From the NCBI GenBank assembly GCA_024760905.1, contig CM045729.1, positions 54,150,080-54,214,079 of the forward strand: a DNA stretch of 64,000 bases, in the 5' to 3' direction. Position 1 is the first letter of the stretch. Every line of letters begins with the position of its first letter. The position numbers were made by a program, and so were the translations under genes. Origin of the DNA: Plotosus lineatus. Lineage: Eukaryota; Chordata; Actinopteri; Siluriformes; Plotosidae. Shown here piece by piece: positions 11,919 to 22,379 of this stretch. The notes below the pieces were generated by a model. That model did no database searches. It had not been told where the DNA came from and saw only the letters and a program-made list of their open reading frames with translations.

Positions 11919-12623
11919 TATATTTTGTTTGTTACATTAATATTTGAATACTGTTATTTTTACCCTTATCTCACCTTATATGAACTGACGAAAATTGCTG
12001 TCCTATTCTATGAATTCACATACTCGCAAGCGTAAAAGTGTTTTCAAGCTGGCTAATGAAAACTGTCAAATGGATTTTAGTAGTCTGCAACTTGGAATGT
12101 GATAATTAAAATATACATATGCTCACATGTATCAGGACAGTTTGAAAGGCTTACTTTTTAATTTCACTTTTTAAAAAATTGGGTGGATGCAGTAAGCGTT
12201 TGTGTAATCTAGTAGGAACGCAGAAGAAACTTATAGGGATGTGGTATAGTTATTGCATTGCATTCTTAGTGCGCTCTCACTCGGTTCTAATGGCATTACT
12301 ACATTTGTTTATAGACATAAACATTTAGATTCTCTTTATAGATATTGCACACAGAATTTAACACACTGTTTTAAAGTGAGGTGATGAGACTAAACATCAA
12401 ATTTTAGTGGGATATAGTTAGATCAACATTAATTTTTCAAGGTAACTCCTGAATTGACATTTGTTGACTGTGTGATATATTTGTATGATTGTGTCTGGAT
12501 TGGTACTGGGCCTCCACAGGCTAAGCCATAATGGTAAACATTGTGTATGGCTCATCCACTATAGCAGTCCTGGTGAATGACACTACTATAGACATTATAA
12601 TGTATTAGAATTAATACATTCTA
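11919..12623. other. Intron, no feature recognised
   Basis: AT-rich intronic sequence, no family recognised. Confidence 0.4.
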
Positions 12624-13441
12624 CAGGGATCCTTCGCTACTTTGTGCTTCAATTCATGCAGCTTCAGTGCATCACAGTTTTTTAAAAAAATATATATATT
12701 CATTGAATTAAAAAATGAGGAAATTAAGGAAGAATAGGGGGAAAAGTTAAGGAAAATGCCACAAAACAAGGCCAATTGTGCAAAAAAAAAAAAAACCCAA
12801 ATAAACAAAAACAACCCAACCCCCTCCATCAAAACTCACTTCACTTCACTTATCCCTTAACATCCTGAGGATGTCGTCGGGCGCTTTCACGGCGAGACTT
12901 GGGCTGATTTGGCCTGGCGGAGCCCATCCCTCTCCAGGTCATAGAAACACGCTGAAGGATTTGCAGCCTACTCTTGACGAAAGTCAACAATGGTTCTTTT
13001 ACATGCCTCTCACCATAGACAGTGAGAGACATGGCCTGCCTTTGATAACCCAGTTAGCTGCACTGAGGGTCAGTGACAACCCTGTGGGGACTCGAATCCC
13101 CAACCTTAGGATTAGCGATCCTGCGCCCCCCATCAAAACTACTTACATTTTTATGTGAGCTACGCATCTGAGTGTGTGCACCTCACATAAAAATGTGTGT
13201 ATGTGTGTGTATTTATATTTTATTTACATCTTATGCATTATTTTTGAATGTTTAATTGTTATTATAAGCATTTATAATGTTGAATTTGTATTTATTGATA
13301 TTCTATACACATATACATGTACGTATATGTCAGTCGGGGGGGGGGGGGGTCGATCCTACTTTGTGGAATTCAACGGTCGTGGGGGGGGGGGGGGGATCTC
13401 ATTGGGGGTCCCAATTAATCGCGGAAAGTGCGGGATCCCTG
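12624..13441. mobile_element. MITE with CAGGGATCC TIRs, interrupted by a SINE
   Basis: Ends CAGGGATCCTTCGCTAC and (inverted) AGTGCGGGATCCCTG are flanked by TA. Two related copies lie at 33040-33290 (truncated) and 45579-46115. The interior has poly(G) tracts at about 13336 and 13381. A SINE sits inside at 12837-13130. Confidence 0.8.
12837..13130 (-). repeat. Modular SINE-B, tail type 1, nested in MITE
   Basis: The 10-bp target duplication CATCAAAACT lies at 12827-12836 and 13131-13140. On the minus strand the tRNA-like head (GGATCGCTAATCCTAAGGTT, GGGGATTCGAGTCCCC) is followed by the common body and the tail GACCTGGAGAGGGATGGGCT ... AGGATGTTAAGGGATAAGTG. The uninterrupted MITE copies at 33250 and 45785 show the empty site. 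Confidence 0.88.
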
Positions 13442-14265
13442 TATTTTTTAATTTATTAATTACAGCAAACATTATTGTCGGACTGGTGCTTTTACAAAAA
13501 TTTTGTCAACACATTGAGAATTTTGACAGGACTTGATTCTCTCCAGTAAAGTATTCACCTTGATGATGTTGCACTATGTTGGCTGTTGTTGTGTTGTTGA
13601 TGTCTTGTTCCTGATTATAACTGAACATGAGTAACCCTGTAGAAGACTGCATTAACCAGAGGGAGGCTATAGAGGGGCAGCTGACACTGACGGAGTGCCG
13701 TGTCTGAGTGTTTTGTAGGATTTCCAGCTGTAAGGCCATTGGCTGATGAGTGGTTAATGACCCTGAACACATCAGATCAGTGAACAACTACATCAGGCTT
13801 ATGTTAGAAGACAAACAAGACAGATGTCTTTCTTTGCTAGTCTAGTGCGTTGAAAGCTGAATGGAAAATTATATAGAGTACTCTTCTGGAATCAATGTAA
13901 CACAAAACAGCTTTTGCCATGTGATTCTCACTACCCAACAGATCGTAAGTTCAGAACACCACACGATTGGGCCAAATATGCCAACCAGCTCTAAGTTCTA
14001 AATCGTGAACAAAATTACCCTTTTATAAAAATATTCCCACAAAGTGGCTGTCTTTGTAACACACCCTGGCAGGTTTTTAAAGTCATATAACACCAGACTG
14101 CCATCTACTGAAAAGTGACATTAAACCAGTAATGTATCAACAGGATGAAATTTAAACCTAGAATTAATGTTTTATAGATTGCTACAGTACACGCACATAA
14201 ATTGCACAATATCTGTAAATGTATCAGACTTAGAAACTAGCAGTCCAAGTATTTTATCCTTCTTT
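13442..14265. other. Intron, no feature recognised
   Basis: Nothing recognised apart from short AT-rich runs. Confidence 0.4.
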
Positions 14266-14575
14266 CATTCATTCATTTTCAGAACTGCTTAATCCTTATT
14301 CGGGTCATGGGGAGGCTGGCGCACATCTCAGCCGACTAAGGAATAAGGTAGAGTACACCCTGGACAGCTCACCATGCCATCACAGGGTAGAAGCATGTTG
14401 ACGACTATGTAGCCTCCTCTTGAAAGTCAGCAATGGTTCTTTTACATGCCTCTCACCACATGACATGGCCGGCCTTTGATAAGCCAGTTATCTGCACTGG
14501 GGACATCAGTGACAACCCGGTTATAGTGGGGCTTGAACCTCCAACCTTGGGATCGAGTACTTTCTGTTACATCTT
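14266..14575 (-). repeat. Composite SINE: SINE-B head with SINE-A tail
   Basis: On the minus strand a SINE-B head/body (CCAAGGTTGGAGGTTCAAGC, AAGAACCATTGCTGACTTTC) changes at about 14385 into the SINE-A tail (TGATGGCATGGTGAGCTGTC ... AAGCAGTTCTGAAAATG). The same junction is seen at 26555 and 43750. Confidence 0.8.
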
Positions 14576-15120
14576 AACCAATAGAATTGATTTATAGATT
14601 GATCTTTTAACTGAGAGGTGAGATTTGTGTAATACTGTACAACAAACATGTTGAGTGTTAGGTGCCACCTCCATCAAAACTGGTCTGTCTATACTTATGA
14701 TATTAGCTCCCCAAACAAGCACTCCACTTCCCATGAGCATCCTTGGTCTACAAACATGGCCACTTAGGACTACAGCTGCTATTCCCTCCTGAGCTCCTTC
14801 TCCTTTTTTCAGTTTGTATTTCAGCTTTGACCTTGAACTCTGTTTTGGATTTGTCTCCTTTAATTATCATGAAATATTTCGAAATGCTCAGGCATCCTCA
14901 TCTGCCTGGTTTCCTGTATGTGACAATATTCAGACGATCTCTAAAACAAATTTTAACCACAAAGTTGGTCCAGGCGTCAGTATCACTAATACAACTGAGA
15001 AATTTGGTGGCATGTGAAGTGAAGTTCCTGGGAATAAATATTGCTGAGGTTTAATTAGTAGATAGAAGCCAGATACACAGGTGAAGGTGCAGAAGGAGAC
15101 CACTGGGAAATGCCTTTCAA
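14576..15120. other. Intron, no feature recognised
   Basis: No recognised repeat or coding signal. Confidence 0.35.
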
Positions 15121-15121
15121 A

Positions 15122-15122
<1 letters not shown>

Positions 15123-15181
<59 letters not shown>
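15123..15181. repeat. (CA)n microsatellite
   Basis: About 29 CA units. Confidence 0.97.
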
Positions 15182-15185
<4 letters not shown>

Positions 15186-15295
15186 TCAGACAGGAGATAC
15201 AAGGGACACAGAAGTGTGAGTTGAAAAGACAGAGAGAGGCTATCAGAATCATTACACATCTATTACAATCATTTATTGATCTAAGGCAGAAACCA

Positions 15296-15415
15296 TAATG
15301 TAACCAAGCTTGCCACAGAAAGGTTGCTGATTCAATTCCCAAGATTGTGAGGAAAAAGTGTCCATTTCTTGTGTAAGGCACTTAACCCTGAACTGTCCTC
15401 CATCTGCAGGTTTGC
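15296..15415 (+). repeat. SINE-D-like fragment
   Basis: B-box-like GGTTGCTGATTCAATTCCCA followed by GGCACTTAACCCTGAACTG, a common tRNA-SINE body in fish; the 5' head is missing. Confidence 0.5.
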
Positions 15416-15446
15416 TGTACACTGTTCCTTTGCATGGTGGTTGTTC

Positions 15447-15830
15447 AATTCAATTCAGTTCAATTTTATTTGTATAGCACTTTTTACAGTTGACATTGTC
15501 GCAAAGCAACTTTACACAGTAAAAGTAGGAGTTTGCAACGTATAAAAGAATTTAAACATTTTCTACACAAAAAACTCCCTAGGTTGACAACGAGAAATAA
15601 ACCTTAAGTGGAAACAGGTCCAAAAGGGAAAAGCGTTCATATCTCCAGCAGTGAAATGTCATCTTCACAGCCTGAGTGCACATCTAAGTCCATATAGATC
15701 CTCATGAGCAATATGGAGTGGCTTGCAAGATGAGAACTCCAGCCAGCATCAGCACACCAGGACAGACCACAGGCCTCAGAAAGTAGAGGGATGAGGAACA
15801 CCAGCGTCCCAGAAGAAGAATGTGTAGAAT
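15447..15830 (+). repeat. Fish interspersed repeat ('TTCAATTTTATTTGTATAGC' type)
   Basis: Starts CAATTCAATTCAGTTCAATT and TTATTTGTATAGCACTTTTT, continues with ACATTGTCGCAAAGCAACTT. I recall this as a very abundant teleost repeat but do not assign a class. Confidence 0.7.
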
Positions 15831-16734
15831 GTGTCTCACTTCAAACAACTACAAATATAGTTTTACGGCAGATAGATTAGGTTTTATGGTACTTAATTAT
15901 AAACCACACTCCTGACTAGTTAATAAGGAGGCCATTTTTGAAAGATTCTGCTCAGTATGTGCAGCATATTTTGAAACTAGAAGATGACTTGTTTGATTTT
16001 GGAATCTGTGATGATGGAACTGAGTAGAATTTTCAATGATCTGTGATTGCTAGCACTGTACTTTGTGCTTCAGCCATGCTCATAGTCCTGCCGGTACACT
16101 ATATGTGATGGATGCTCTGTAATTACATTTTGGTCAGTGTTATTTAATTATGTTGTCAAGCACATGGGAAAATTTAGGCCATGTGTAGTGAATTACAAGA
16201 GCAATAATTATTCGCTTCAGACTTATTGGAGTGATAACTCGATATGTAATGAAAATCTTTAATAATAGTAGGATTTATCTTTTTCAGCTTATTGACTAGA
16301 CTGAAAGTGTCATCAGCAAAATTTCTCTTTTCGTGAGAAATTAAAGAGGTCAGTTTTTAACAGTACCAGGGCCATGGCTATGCACTGTCAGTTCTCTCAC
16401 TCTCCAGTTTGCATCAAAAAATAATTTTGCACATTTTTCAATGTTGCTTTAACCTGCATGCCTTATTAGATAGCTTCTAGATACAGCTATATGTCAACAC
16501 CATGATATGCTCACATAAGGTCTTTTTTGTGTGTGTTTAAAAATAGTAATCAGCATGGTATACTATACACCGACCACGTCAGATAGTTTTCATCCATATA
16601 CAGTACACATGGATCCATGCACCATACACACACACATGACCATGTGACAGCTATAAAAAATGTACCAGTAACTCAAAATTATTCATTTCCGACTATGCTA
16701 TGACGAGTCACATTTTCTTTTGCACATTACATTA
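15831..16734. other. Intron, no feature recognised
   Basis: No repeat family recognised. Confidence 0.35.
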
Positions 16735-16945
16735 GACATTTTGTTCCACATTATTTGTCAGGACTGGAATTTGGTGAGTGCTAGATCATTCCAAAGATAT
16801 TTCGAGGGGTTAAAGTCAGGGCTCTGTGCAGGCAAAGCAAATCCGACACCAACTTTTCAACAAACCTCACTTCATGGAGCTTGTCATGTTGGAACAGCTT
16901 TCAGGCCCCTTAGGTCCAGTGAAGGGAAATTGTTTTACAATTTTT
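16735..16945. repeat. DNA transposon/MITE fragment, family unassigned
   Basis: Contains GGGGTTAAAGTCAGGGCTCT, GTGCAGGCAAAGCAAATCC and CATGTTGGAACAGCTTTCAG, a pattern I recall from common fish MITEs. Confidence 0.5.
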
Positions 16946-16982
16946 ACAATTTTGCCACGTATACATACAATGTATATATAAA

Positions 16983-17020
16983 TGTGTGTGTATGTGTATG
17001 TATATATATATATATATATT
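16983..17020. repeat. (TG)n(TA)n microsatellite
   Basis: Short mixed dinucleotide tract. Confidence 0.9.
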
Positions 17021-17133
17021 CTTCTATAATCACCTGAAGAGAGAGGATGGTTTCACCACCCCTCGAAACAGATCTGTAGTGATAAATGGAGTTTCAATAG
17101 AAAGTCTTTGTCCTGTCCTTTTATTTTTATTAT

Positions 17134-17136
<3 letters not shown>

Positions 17137-17199
<63 letters not shown>
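17137..17199. repeat. (TA)n microsatellite
   Basis: About 31 TA units. Confidence 0.97.
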
Positions 17200-17204
<5 letters not shown>

Positions 17205-18356
17205 TGGGTTTTTACAAAAAAAAAGTTTCTGCATGGAATTTGTATGTTCTCTTAGTGTTTGCGTGGGTTTTCTGTATCGGATACTCAGAATTAAAATAAT
17301 CTCATTCGCTTTCACTCACTCCAGTGTTGAAGGCTTCCCTACACAATCATTGGAGCAGACATAAAACTGTCCTCCCTGGATAAGGATGAGGGGTTTTATG
17401 TGGTTCATCAACATCTACTCCTACTTCGTTCTCACGGAGTTCATAGTATGGCGGATCCACGACGCTGGACTTGGTACTCCAACGACGGCGTCACTAGGAA
17501 GGAGATCGACCATGTTCTCGTAGGTAGTCGCTGGTGGCTGGTACAGAACTGCCGTGTCTTCAGAAGTGCCCAGCTATTCTCGGGAGACCACGGGCTTCTG
17601 GTGGCGACTCTGAAGATCCGCTTCAGGCGCCCTGAGAAAGCCCTGGCTCGTCAAATGCGATTTGATGTAAGCCGACTCAGGGACCCTGATGCGGCTTCGG
17701 AGTTCGCCAGTAGGCTTGGGAAATCCCTGGAGGATCTGGACGCGGGTGCGGGCACGGAGGTTCTCTGGACTGGTTTCAGAGACTGCATCCTGGTGGTGTC
17801 CCGTGGCTGCATATCGGGGTCGCCCAAACGACCGGGAATAGCCATCTCCTCTGAGACCATCGACATCATCGAGAGAGCGAGACACGCTCGACGCGATGGC
17901 AGAGTTGGACTGGCCAGGGATCTGAAGCGCGAAGCCATCAAGGCTGTGCGAAGAGATCGGGAGGCTGCGGTTCGCGATCTCTGTGAGACTGTCGAGGGCC
18001 ACTTGAATTCGAGTGACTCTCGCCCGGCTTACAGGGCGTTGCGGAGCCTCCGTTCCTCTCGGTCCACATCGCGATGTCAGACGGTGAAAGCTGCAGACGG
18101 TAGTGTCCTTACTGAAGAATCGGAAGTGAGGACTCGTTGGGCCGAGTACTATTTCCCGCCTTCGGACCCAGCACACCGGATCCTGTTTTTTTCGGGATCC
18201 TAGGGGCTGGAGCCGATCGTGGGGATGACCGCGTGCGACATGATTGTCGCAGCTGAGGGCTGCCCTGCCGGGGGGTATGGGCCCTGCGCAGGCCTGGTCG
18301 ATCGCCAGGAGACGGCCGGATGAGTGGAGGCGGCTGGTGGACGCAGCGGCAAAGTC

Positions 18357-18660
18357 CAGATCAGTAATTCGTACCTCACCGAACGACACACCGCAGGCTG
18401 ATCCACCCGGCCGCCATGATCCAGTCCATTGCAGTACTGAAGAGAGTGGGGGCCAGAACACACCCCTGCCTCACTCCGGTCTCGACCGAAAAGAAGTTAG
18501 AGGTGGAGCCCCCACACCTCACAGCACTCTCTGTCCCAGAATACAGCGACGATATCAGCCGGACCAAAGCCGACGGGATCCCACGTAGACGAAGTATGCC
18601 CCAGAGGGCCTCCCTATCCGCTTAGTCGAACGCCTTGCGAAAATCTATATAGGCGGCAAG
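18357..18660 (-). pseudogene. Inverted RT segment of LINE-A
   Basis: On the minus strand this reads LWGILRLRG-like sequence, then SLYSGTESAVRCGGSTSNFF, SVETGVRQGCVLAPTLFSTA and FGEVRITDLDFA. These are the RT blocks that should sit between the linker and the segment at 18690 on the opposite strand. It stops just before the catalytic Asp-Asp, which is absent at both breakpoints. Confidence 0.8.
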
Positions 18661-18944
18661 GAACCCCCTATCAAACTACCGCAAGCGAAGTTTTCGCGGA
18701 AACGGTGGATGTCCTGACGGAGACTCTCTCTTCGTTGGGTGAGGAGGCGGAACCGCTTGGTTTGCGAGTCTCCAGGATCAAAACCAAGATCCAGGCATTC
18801 GGCGACCTCTTGGATGCTGCTGTTGACTCGATCGCTGTGGGTCGTGAAAGAGTAGAGATCATGGAGTCTTTCACTTACCTTGGCAGCGTGGTCCATCGTT
18901 CCACTGATTGCAGGGCCGAGATCAATCGTCAACTTGGTCTAGCC

Positions 18945-20270
18945 CAGGGGTCGGCAACCTTTGCCATTCAAAGAGCCATTTGGACCCGTTTTCCACATTA
19001 AAGAAAACACTGGGAGCCACAAATCCTTTTTTGACATTTTAAATCAAATCACACTGCATATAATGTTTTTCCCCTTTTTCCTTCATGTTAATATAAAATA
19101 ACAATATGTTACATTGATTTAAACGACTGCAGAGACCATTAAATTACAATTCTGTTTGCAACAAAAACATTTAGATTAAAAAAAAATTGCCAGCCTCCCC
19201 GCGACCCGAATTAGAATTAAGCGGTTCAGAAAATGAATGAATGTGTTCGAATGCTTCTTGTGTTTTTATAAAGAAAAAGAATATCCATCCCACGAAGTGC
19301 GGACGGGCTGCAGCCAGATGTGTAACGGGTTGGGTTGCCAACCTCACCAATCACGCCCTTCGTGGGATCTTCTTTTCTTTATTCGTTATATTAATGTTGT
19401 TTTGTCATAGTTTTAATTTACAAAAATGACACCAACACAGAAAAGTATTTGAAGACTTATTTTAAGAAGGAGCCTGCTCAACATTCATTTAAATAAATAT
19501 TAATGCTTAATGCTGCACTGACCGACCCATTCTCAGAGTGGATACTGAACCACAGTGAGGACAGTTATTTAATCTGGAGATTGCTGTGTATAAACAAATC
19601 TCATCCACATCTCTTCCTTCAGCTGTGAGTTCCGTTCCTGAATTACAAACCCCGGTGGCAGAAAAAAATCTCTCTCTCACCGCACTGCTGCTTGCCATGA
19701 GCTCTTTTAGGGCTCTTTTATATTTCTTTGGTGTGGGCGGGGTGATTTTGTGTGTGTTCTTGTGTTCTTGTGGACACACACAAAATGACCCCGCCCACAC
19801 CAAATAAATATCCGCCCACATCTGTGACTCTTAATTTTCATCTATGTAATTTTCAACCCGAAAAGAGCATTGGAAGGGTACCCAGATCATTCAGGTGTAG
19901 ATTGGACATCACTGTTTCAATTCTGAAGTGGGGCCATCTTGGTGGGATCACATGACTGTTTAAGACTTAAAGCAAGGTGGCTCACGAAGATGGCTCCAAT
20001 TCAGAATTGAAATAGTAATGTCCACTCTAGGTTTTTTTCTTTTCTTTTGATTATCAGTGATTGGTGGGAACAGGTGGAAGGTGTGGCTATTGTTTGGTTG
20101 AAGTGAAAACCTGCACCCACACCGGCCCTTTGCTGTGTGAGTAACTAAGCACTTTGTGGTGCACCAGTCAGCCACCGTAAAGCACAACTTTATTTTGAAA
20201 AGCCATGGAGCCGCACCAGAAAGGTGAAAGAGCCGCACGCGGCTCCGGAGCCGCGGGTTGCCGACCCCTG
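18945..20270. mobile_element. Non-autonomous hAT element
   Basis: Perfect 15-bp TIRs CAGGGGTCGGCAACC / GGTTGCCGACCCCTG and a perfect 8-bp target duplication GTCTAGCC (18937-18944, 20271-20278), the hAT signature. It is 1326 bp long with no transposase frame. The interior holds a SINE-A tail (about 19183-19236) and three inverted repeats (about 19262-19372, 19727-19804 and 19903-20027). Confidence 0.93.
19727..19804. repeat. Perfect-type hairpin inside the hAT element
   Basis: Arms of about 30 bp, TTTGGTGTGGGCGGGGTGAT... and its inverse, separated by about 12 bp with one mismatch. Confidence 0.85.
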
Positions 20271-20828
20271 GTCTAGCCTATGGGGCAATGGACTCACTGG
20301 ACAGGACCGTGTGGCGGTCAAGGTATCCGAGCAGGCGGACGAAAGTCCGAGTCTTTCACTCACTTGTGCTCCCTGTCTTGCTCTACTCAAGTGAGACATG
20401 GACGCTCACGGTTGAGCTTGGACGACGACTGGACTCCTTTGTTACGACTTCCCTTCGCCGCATCTTCGGATACCACTGGTGGGACTTTGTTACCAACCAG
20501 AAGGTGCTCGGGGATGCGGGGATGGTAAGAGCAACCTGCTTGATCTGCGACCGTCAGCTGCGCTACTCTGGGCACTTGGCGTGTTTCCCGTCTTCGGACC
20601 CAGCACACCGGATCCTGTCCTTTCGGGATCCTCGGGGCTGGAGCCGATCGCGGGGACGACCACGTGCGACGTGGTTGTTGCAGCTGCGGGCTGCCCTGCC
20701 GGGGGGTATGAGCCCTGCGCAGGCCTGGTCGATCGCCAGGAGACGGCCGGATGAGTGGAGGCGGCTGGTGGACGCAGCGAAGTGCCGTCCCGGTTAATGC
20801 CCTCATACCTGACCTGACCTGACCTGAC

Positions 20829-21022
20829 TCAGATTTCCTCCCGCAGTCCAAGGGCATGCGTATTCGGCTAACTGTCTGATCCATATTGAAAGTGTAAGTG
20901 AGAATGGTTGTGTGTTTGTTGCTTGGTGATGGTCTGGTTCAGGGTGCACTCTGCCTTTATCTATTGTTGGCTGAGATAGGCACCAGACTCCCTGTAAAGC
21001 AGTTCAGCAAATAATTGAGTGA
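20829..21022 (+). repeat. SINE-A body fragment
   Basis: Starts at CAGATTTCCTCCCGCAGTCC and follows the SINE-A body to AGCAGTTCAGCAAATAATTG; the head is absent. Confidence 0.75.
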
Positions 21023-21115
21023 GTGATTTTCGAGCAGAAATATAGTGGTATTGTATTTTGATTTGTAACTGCAGTCCCGTAGTGTATATTTTCAGTAAAC
21101 CATATGACTTTGCAG

Positions 21116-21214
21116 ATCAGAAATGTTGAGACCAACCAGTGTGTGGACAACATGGGAAGGAAAGAGAATGAGAAAGTCGGCTTTTTTAACTGCCATGGGA
21201 TGGGTGGGAACCAG
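21116..21214 (+). CDS. GALNT13: GALNT13 exon: lectin alpha repeat
   Basis: This 99-nt, phase-0 exon lies between a TTTGCAG acceptor and a GTGAGA donor and encodes 33 residues, starting [20 protein letters not shown] and ending NCHGMGGNQ. It is the alpha repeat of the ricin-type (beta-trefoil) lectin domain. In this enzyme family the lectin domain binds GalNAc already on a glycopeptide and steers the enzyme to new sites. The usual CLD sugar-binding motif reads CVD here, so the key Asp is kept. The 'QxW/F' part of the repeat is completed by the next exon (NQ + VF). Confidence 0.95.
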
Positions 21215-21316
21215 GTGAGAACACCCTAAACCAGTCTGCACATTGTTTCACAACCTCACTTCATTCTATCCATTGAACTTGTTAAGTGCAACAGTGTACC
21301 TGTGTGTGCCATGTAG

Positions 21317-21451
21317 GTGTTTTCATACACTGCTGATAAAGAAATCCGGACTGATGACTTGTGTCTTGATGTGTCCCGTCTGAATGGCCCAGTCATTATG
21401 CTGAAGTGCCACCACATGAAAGGCAACCAGATGTTTGAGTATGATGCTGAG
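21317..21451 (+). CDS. GALNT13: GALNT13 exon: lectin beta repeat
   Basis: This 135-nt, phase-0 exon (acceptor CATGTAG, donor GTATGT) encodes 45 residues: [20 protein letters not shown], then [18 protein letters not shown] and MFEYDAE. It is the beta repeat of the lectin domain, with an intact CLD motif. The aromatic residue of its QxW motif is Phe (QMF), where I recall Trp (QLW) in mammalian T13. It sits only 102 bp after the alpha exon. Because it ends in phase 0, it can splice without a frame change to the 30-nt candidate microexon, the alternative gamma exon at 28642 or the standard last exon at 40661. Confidence 0.95.
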
Positions 21452-21652
21452 GTATGTATTAAAGATTTTAATGTAGTCAGACTGTACATCTTCTACCTGG
21501 GTATGATATGGACAATGATTTTAAATACAGCACTTATATGTAAGGATCGCTTTTACCACTAGATGGTGACATAAACCATGGGTTTTATTTTGTATTTCAA
21601 AACTGCCGGGCTCTACAATTTACTTAAATCCATGCTTATTCTTGTTGCCTAG

Positions 21653-21682
21653 TATTTTGGCAAGTGGGAATATGATTTTCAG
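21653..21682 (+). CDS. Candidate 30-nt in-frame microexon of GALNT13
   Basis: A 30-nt open segment lies between a pyrimidine-rich acceptor (TTCTTGTTGCCTAG) and a perfect GTAAGT donor, 201 bp after the beta-repeat exon. In the phase set by the neighbours (0/0) it reads YFGKWEYDFQ. It partly echoes the end of the beta exon (QMFEYDAE; mammalian enzymes have LWEYD), so it could be an exonised duplicate of that tail. If included, it would add ten residues between the beta and gamma repeats. I know of no described family member with this insert, and the signals could be chance. RNA reads would be needed to call it real. Confidence 0.35.
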
Positions 21683-21689
21683 GTAAGTG

Positions 21690-22013
21690 CAGCGGTTTTA
21701 CTGGATGTTGTGGTAAGTTCATATGTCAGTATTACAGAGTGCAGTATTAGTTGTTTTGTTATGAGCAAATTAGACAATGTCATGATTTTTAGAGGTCCTT
21801 GTTAATTGGATAGATTAATTCCTAGTATTCATTTAGCAGCATTTAGTGGTGCTAAAGTTAATAAAAATGAAAAGCAATACTATCATAAACTCCCTCGTAT
21901 AGGTAGGCAAACAGTAAATCTCTATGCTAAAATAATTTATCTACATTCTGGAAATTTATTTGGCGTTATAATCAAATAATCGAATCTAATCTACTCTAAT
22001 CTAATATAAAATA
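21690..22013. other. Intron, no feature recognised
   Basis: AT-rich; nothing recognised. Confidence 0.35.
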
Positions 22014-22314
22014 TGGGTGGCATGGTGGTGTACTGGTTAGCATATCCGTCTCATAGCTAGAAAGCCCTGAGTTCAAGGACTGCTTGTACATTTCTCACTG
22101 GAGTTTGCATGTTCTTCCCGTGTTTGGACTGGATTAAACAATCTGGGCACTTCAGTTCAAACACATGCACATTAGGCTAATTGGGTATTCCAAATCGCTT
22201 CTTCATGTGAGTGTGTTGGCCCTGTGATCAACTGTGCTGTACAAGGTCTACCCATGCCTTCAGACCCACACAGGATTAAGTGACTCTGAAGTGAATTAAT
22301 TAATGAATGAATAA
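22014..22314 (+). repeat. SINE-A copy
   Basis: Head GGGTGGCATGGTGGTGTACT with GAGTTCAAGGACTGC as B-box region, then the family body and GAATTAATTAATGAATGAAT tail. Confidence 0.8.
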
Positions 22315-22379
22315 ATAATATAATATAAGGTTACACAATATAATATAGCATAACATATTAGTAAACAAACCCTTAACCA

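Larger units (their letters stand above)
17395..20830 (+). mobile_element. APE-type LINE ('LINE-A'), rearranged and split by a hAT element
   Basis: 17395-18150 (+) encodes the end of an APE endonuclease (TWYSNDGVTRKEIDHVLVGS, FSGDHGLLVATLKI) and a charged linker to RWAEYY. 18163-18352 (+) is a copy of the element's own 3' end. 18660-18357 (minus strand) carries RT blocks (LYSGTESAVRCGGSTSNFF, TGVRQGCVLAPTLFSTAMDW, ITDLDFA). From 18690 (+) the RT resumes (LGLRVSRIKTKIQAFG, SFTYLGSVVH). After the hAT element (18945-20270) it continues from 20279 to the C-terminus (PVLLYSSETWTL, RDPRGWSRSRGRPRATW, WSIARRRPDEWRRLVDAAK). A (CTGAC)n-like tail ends it at 20803-20830. GC content is higher than in flanking DNA. 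Clade not assigned. Confidence 0.85.

Noticed and set aside
17574..18461. 295-codon minus-strand frame
   Set aside because: Mostly antisense to the LINE-A endonuclease and linker. Only its start overlaps the truly inverted RT block, which is annotated separately.
20387..20884. 165-codon minus-strand frame
   Set aside because: Antisense to the LINE-A C-terminus, whose + strand frame carries the recognisable motifs.
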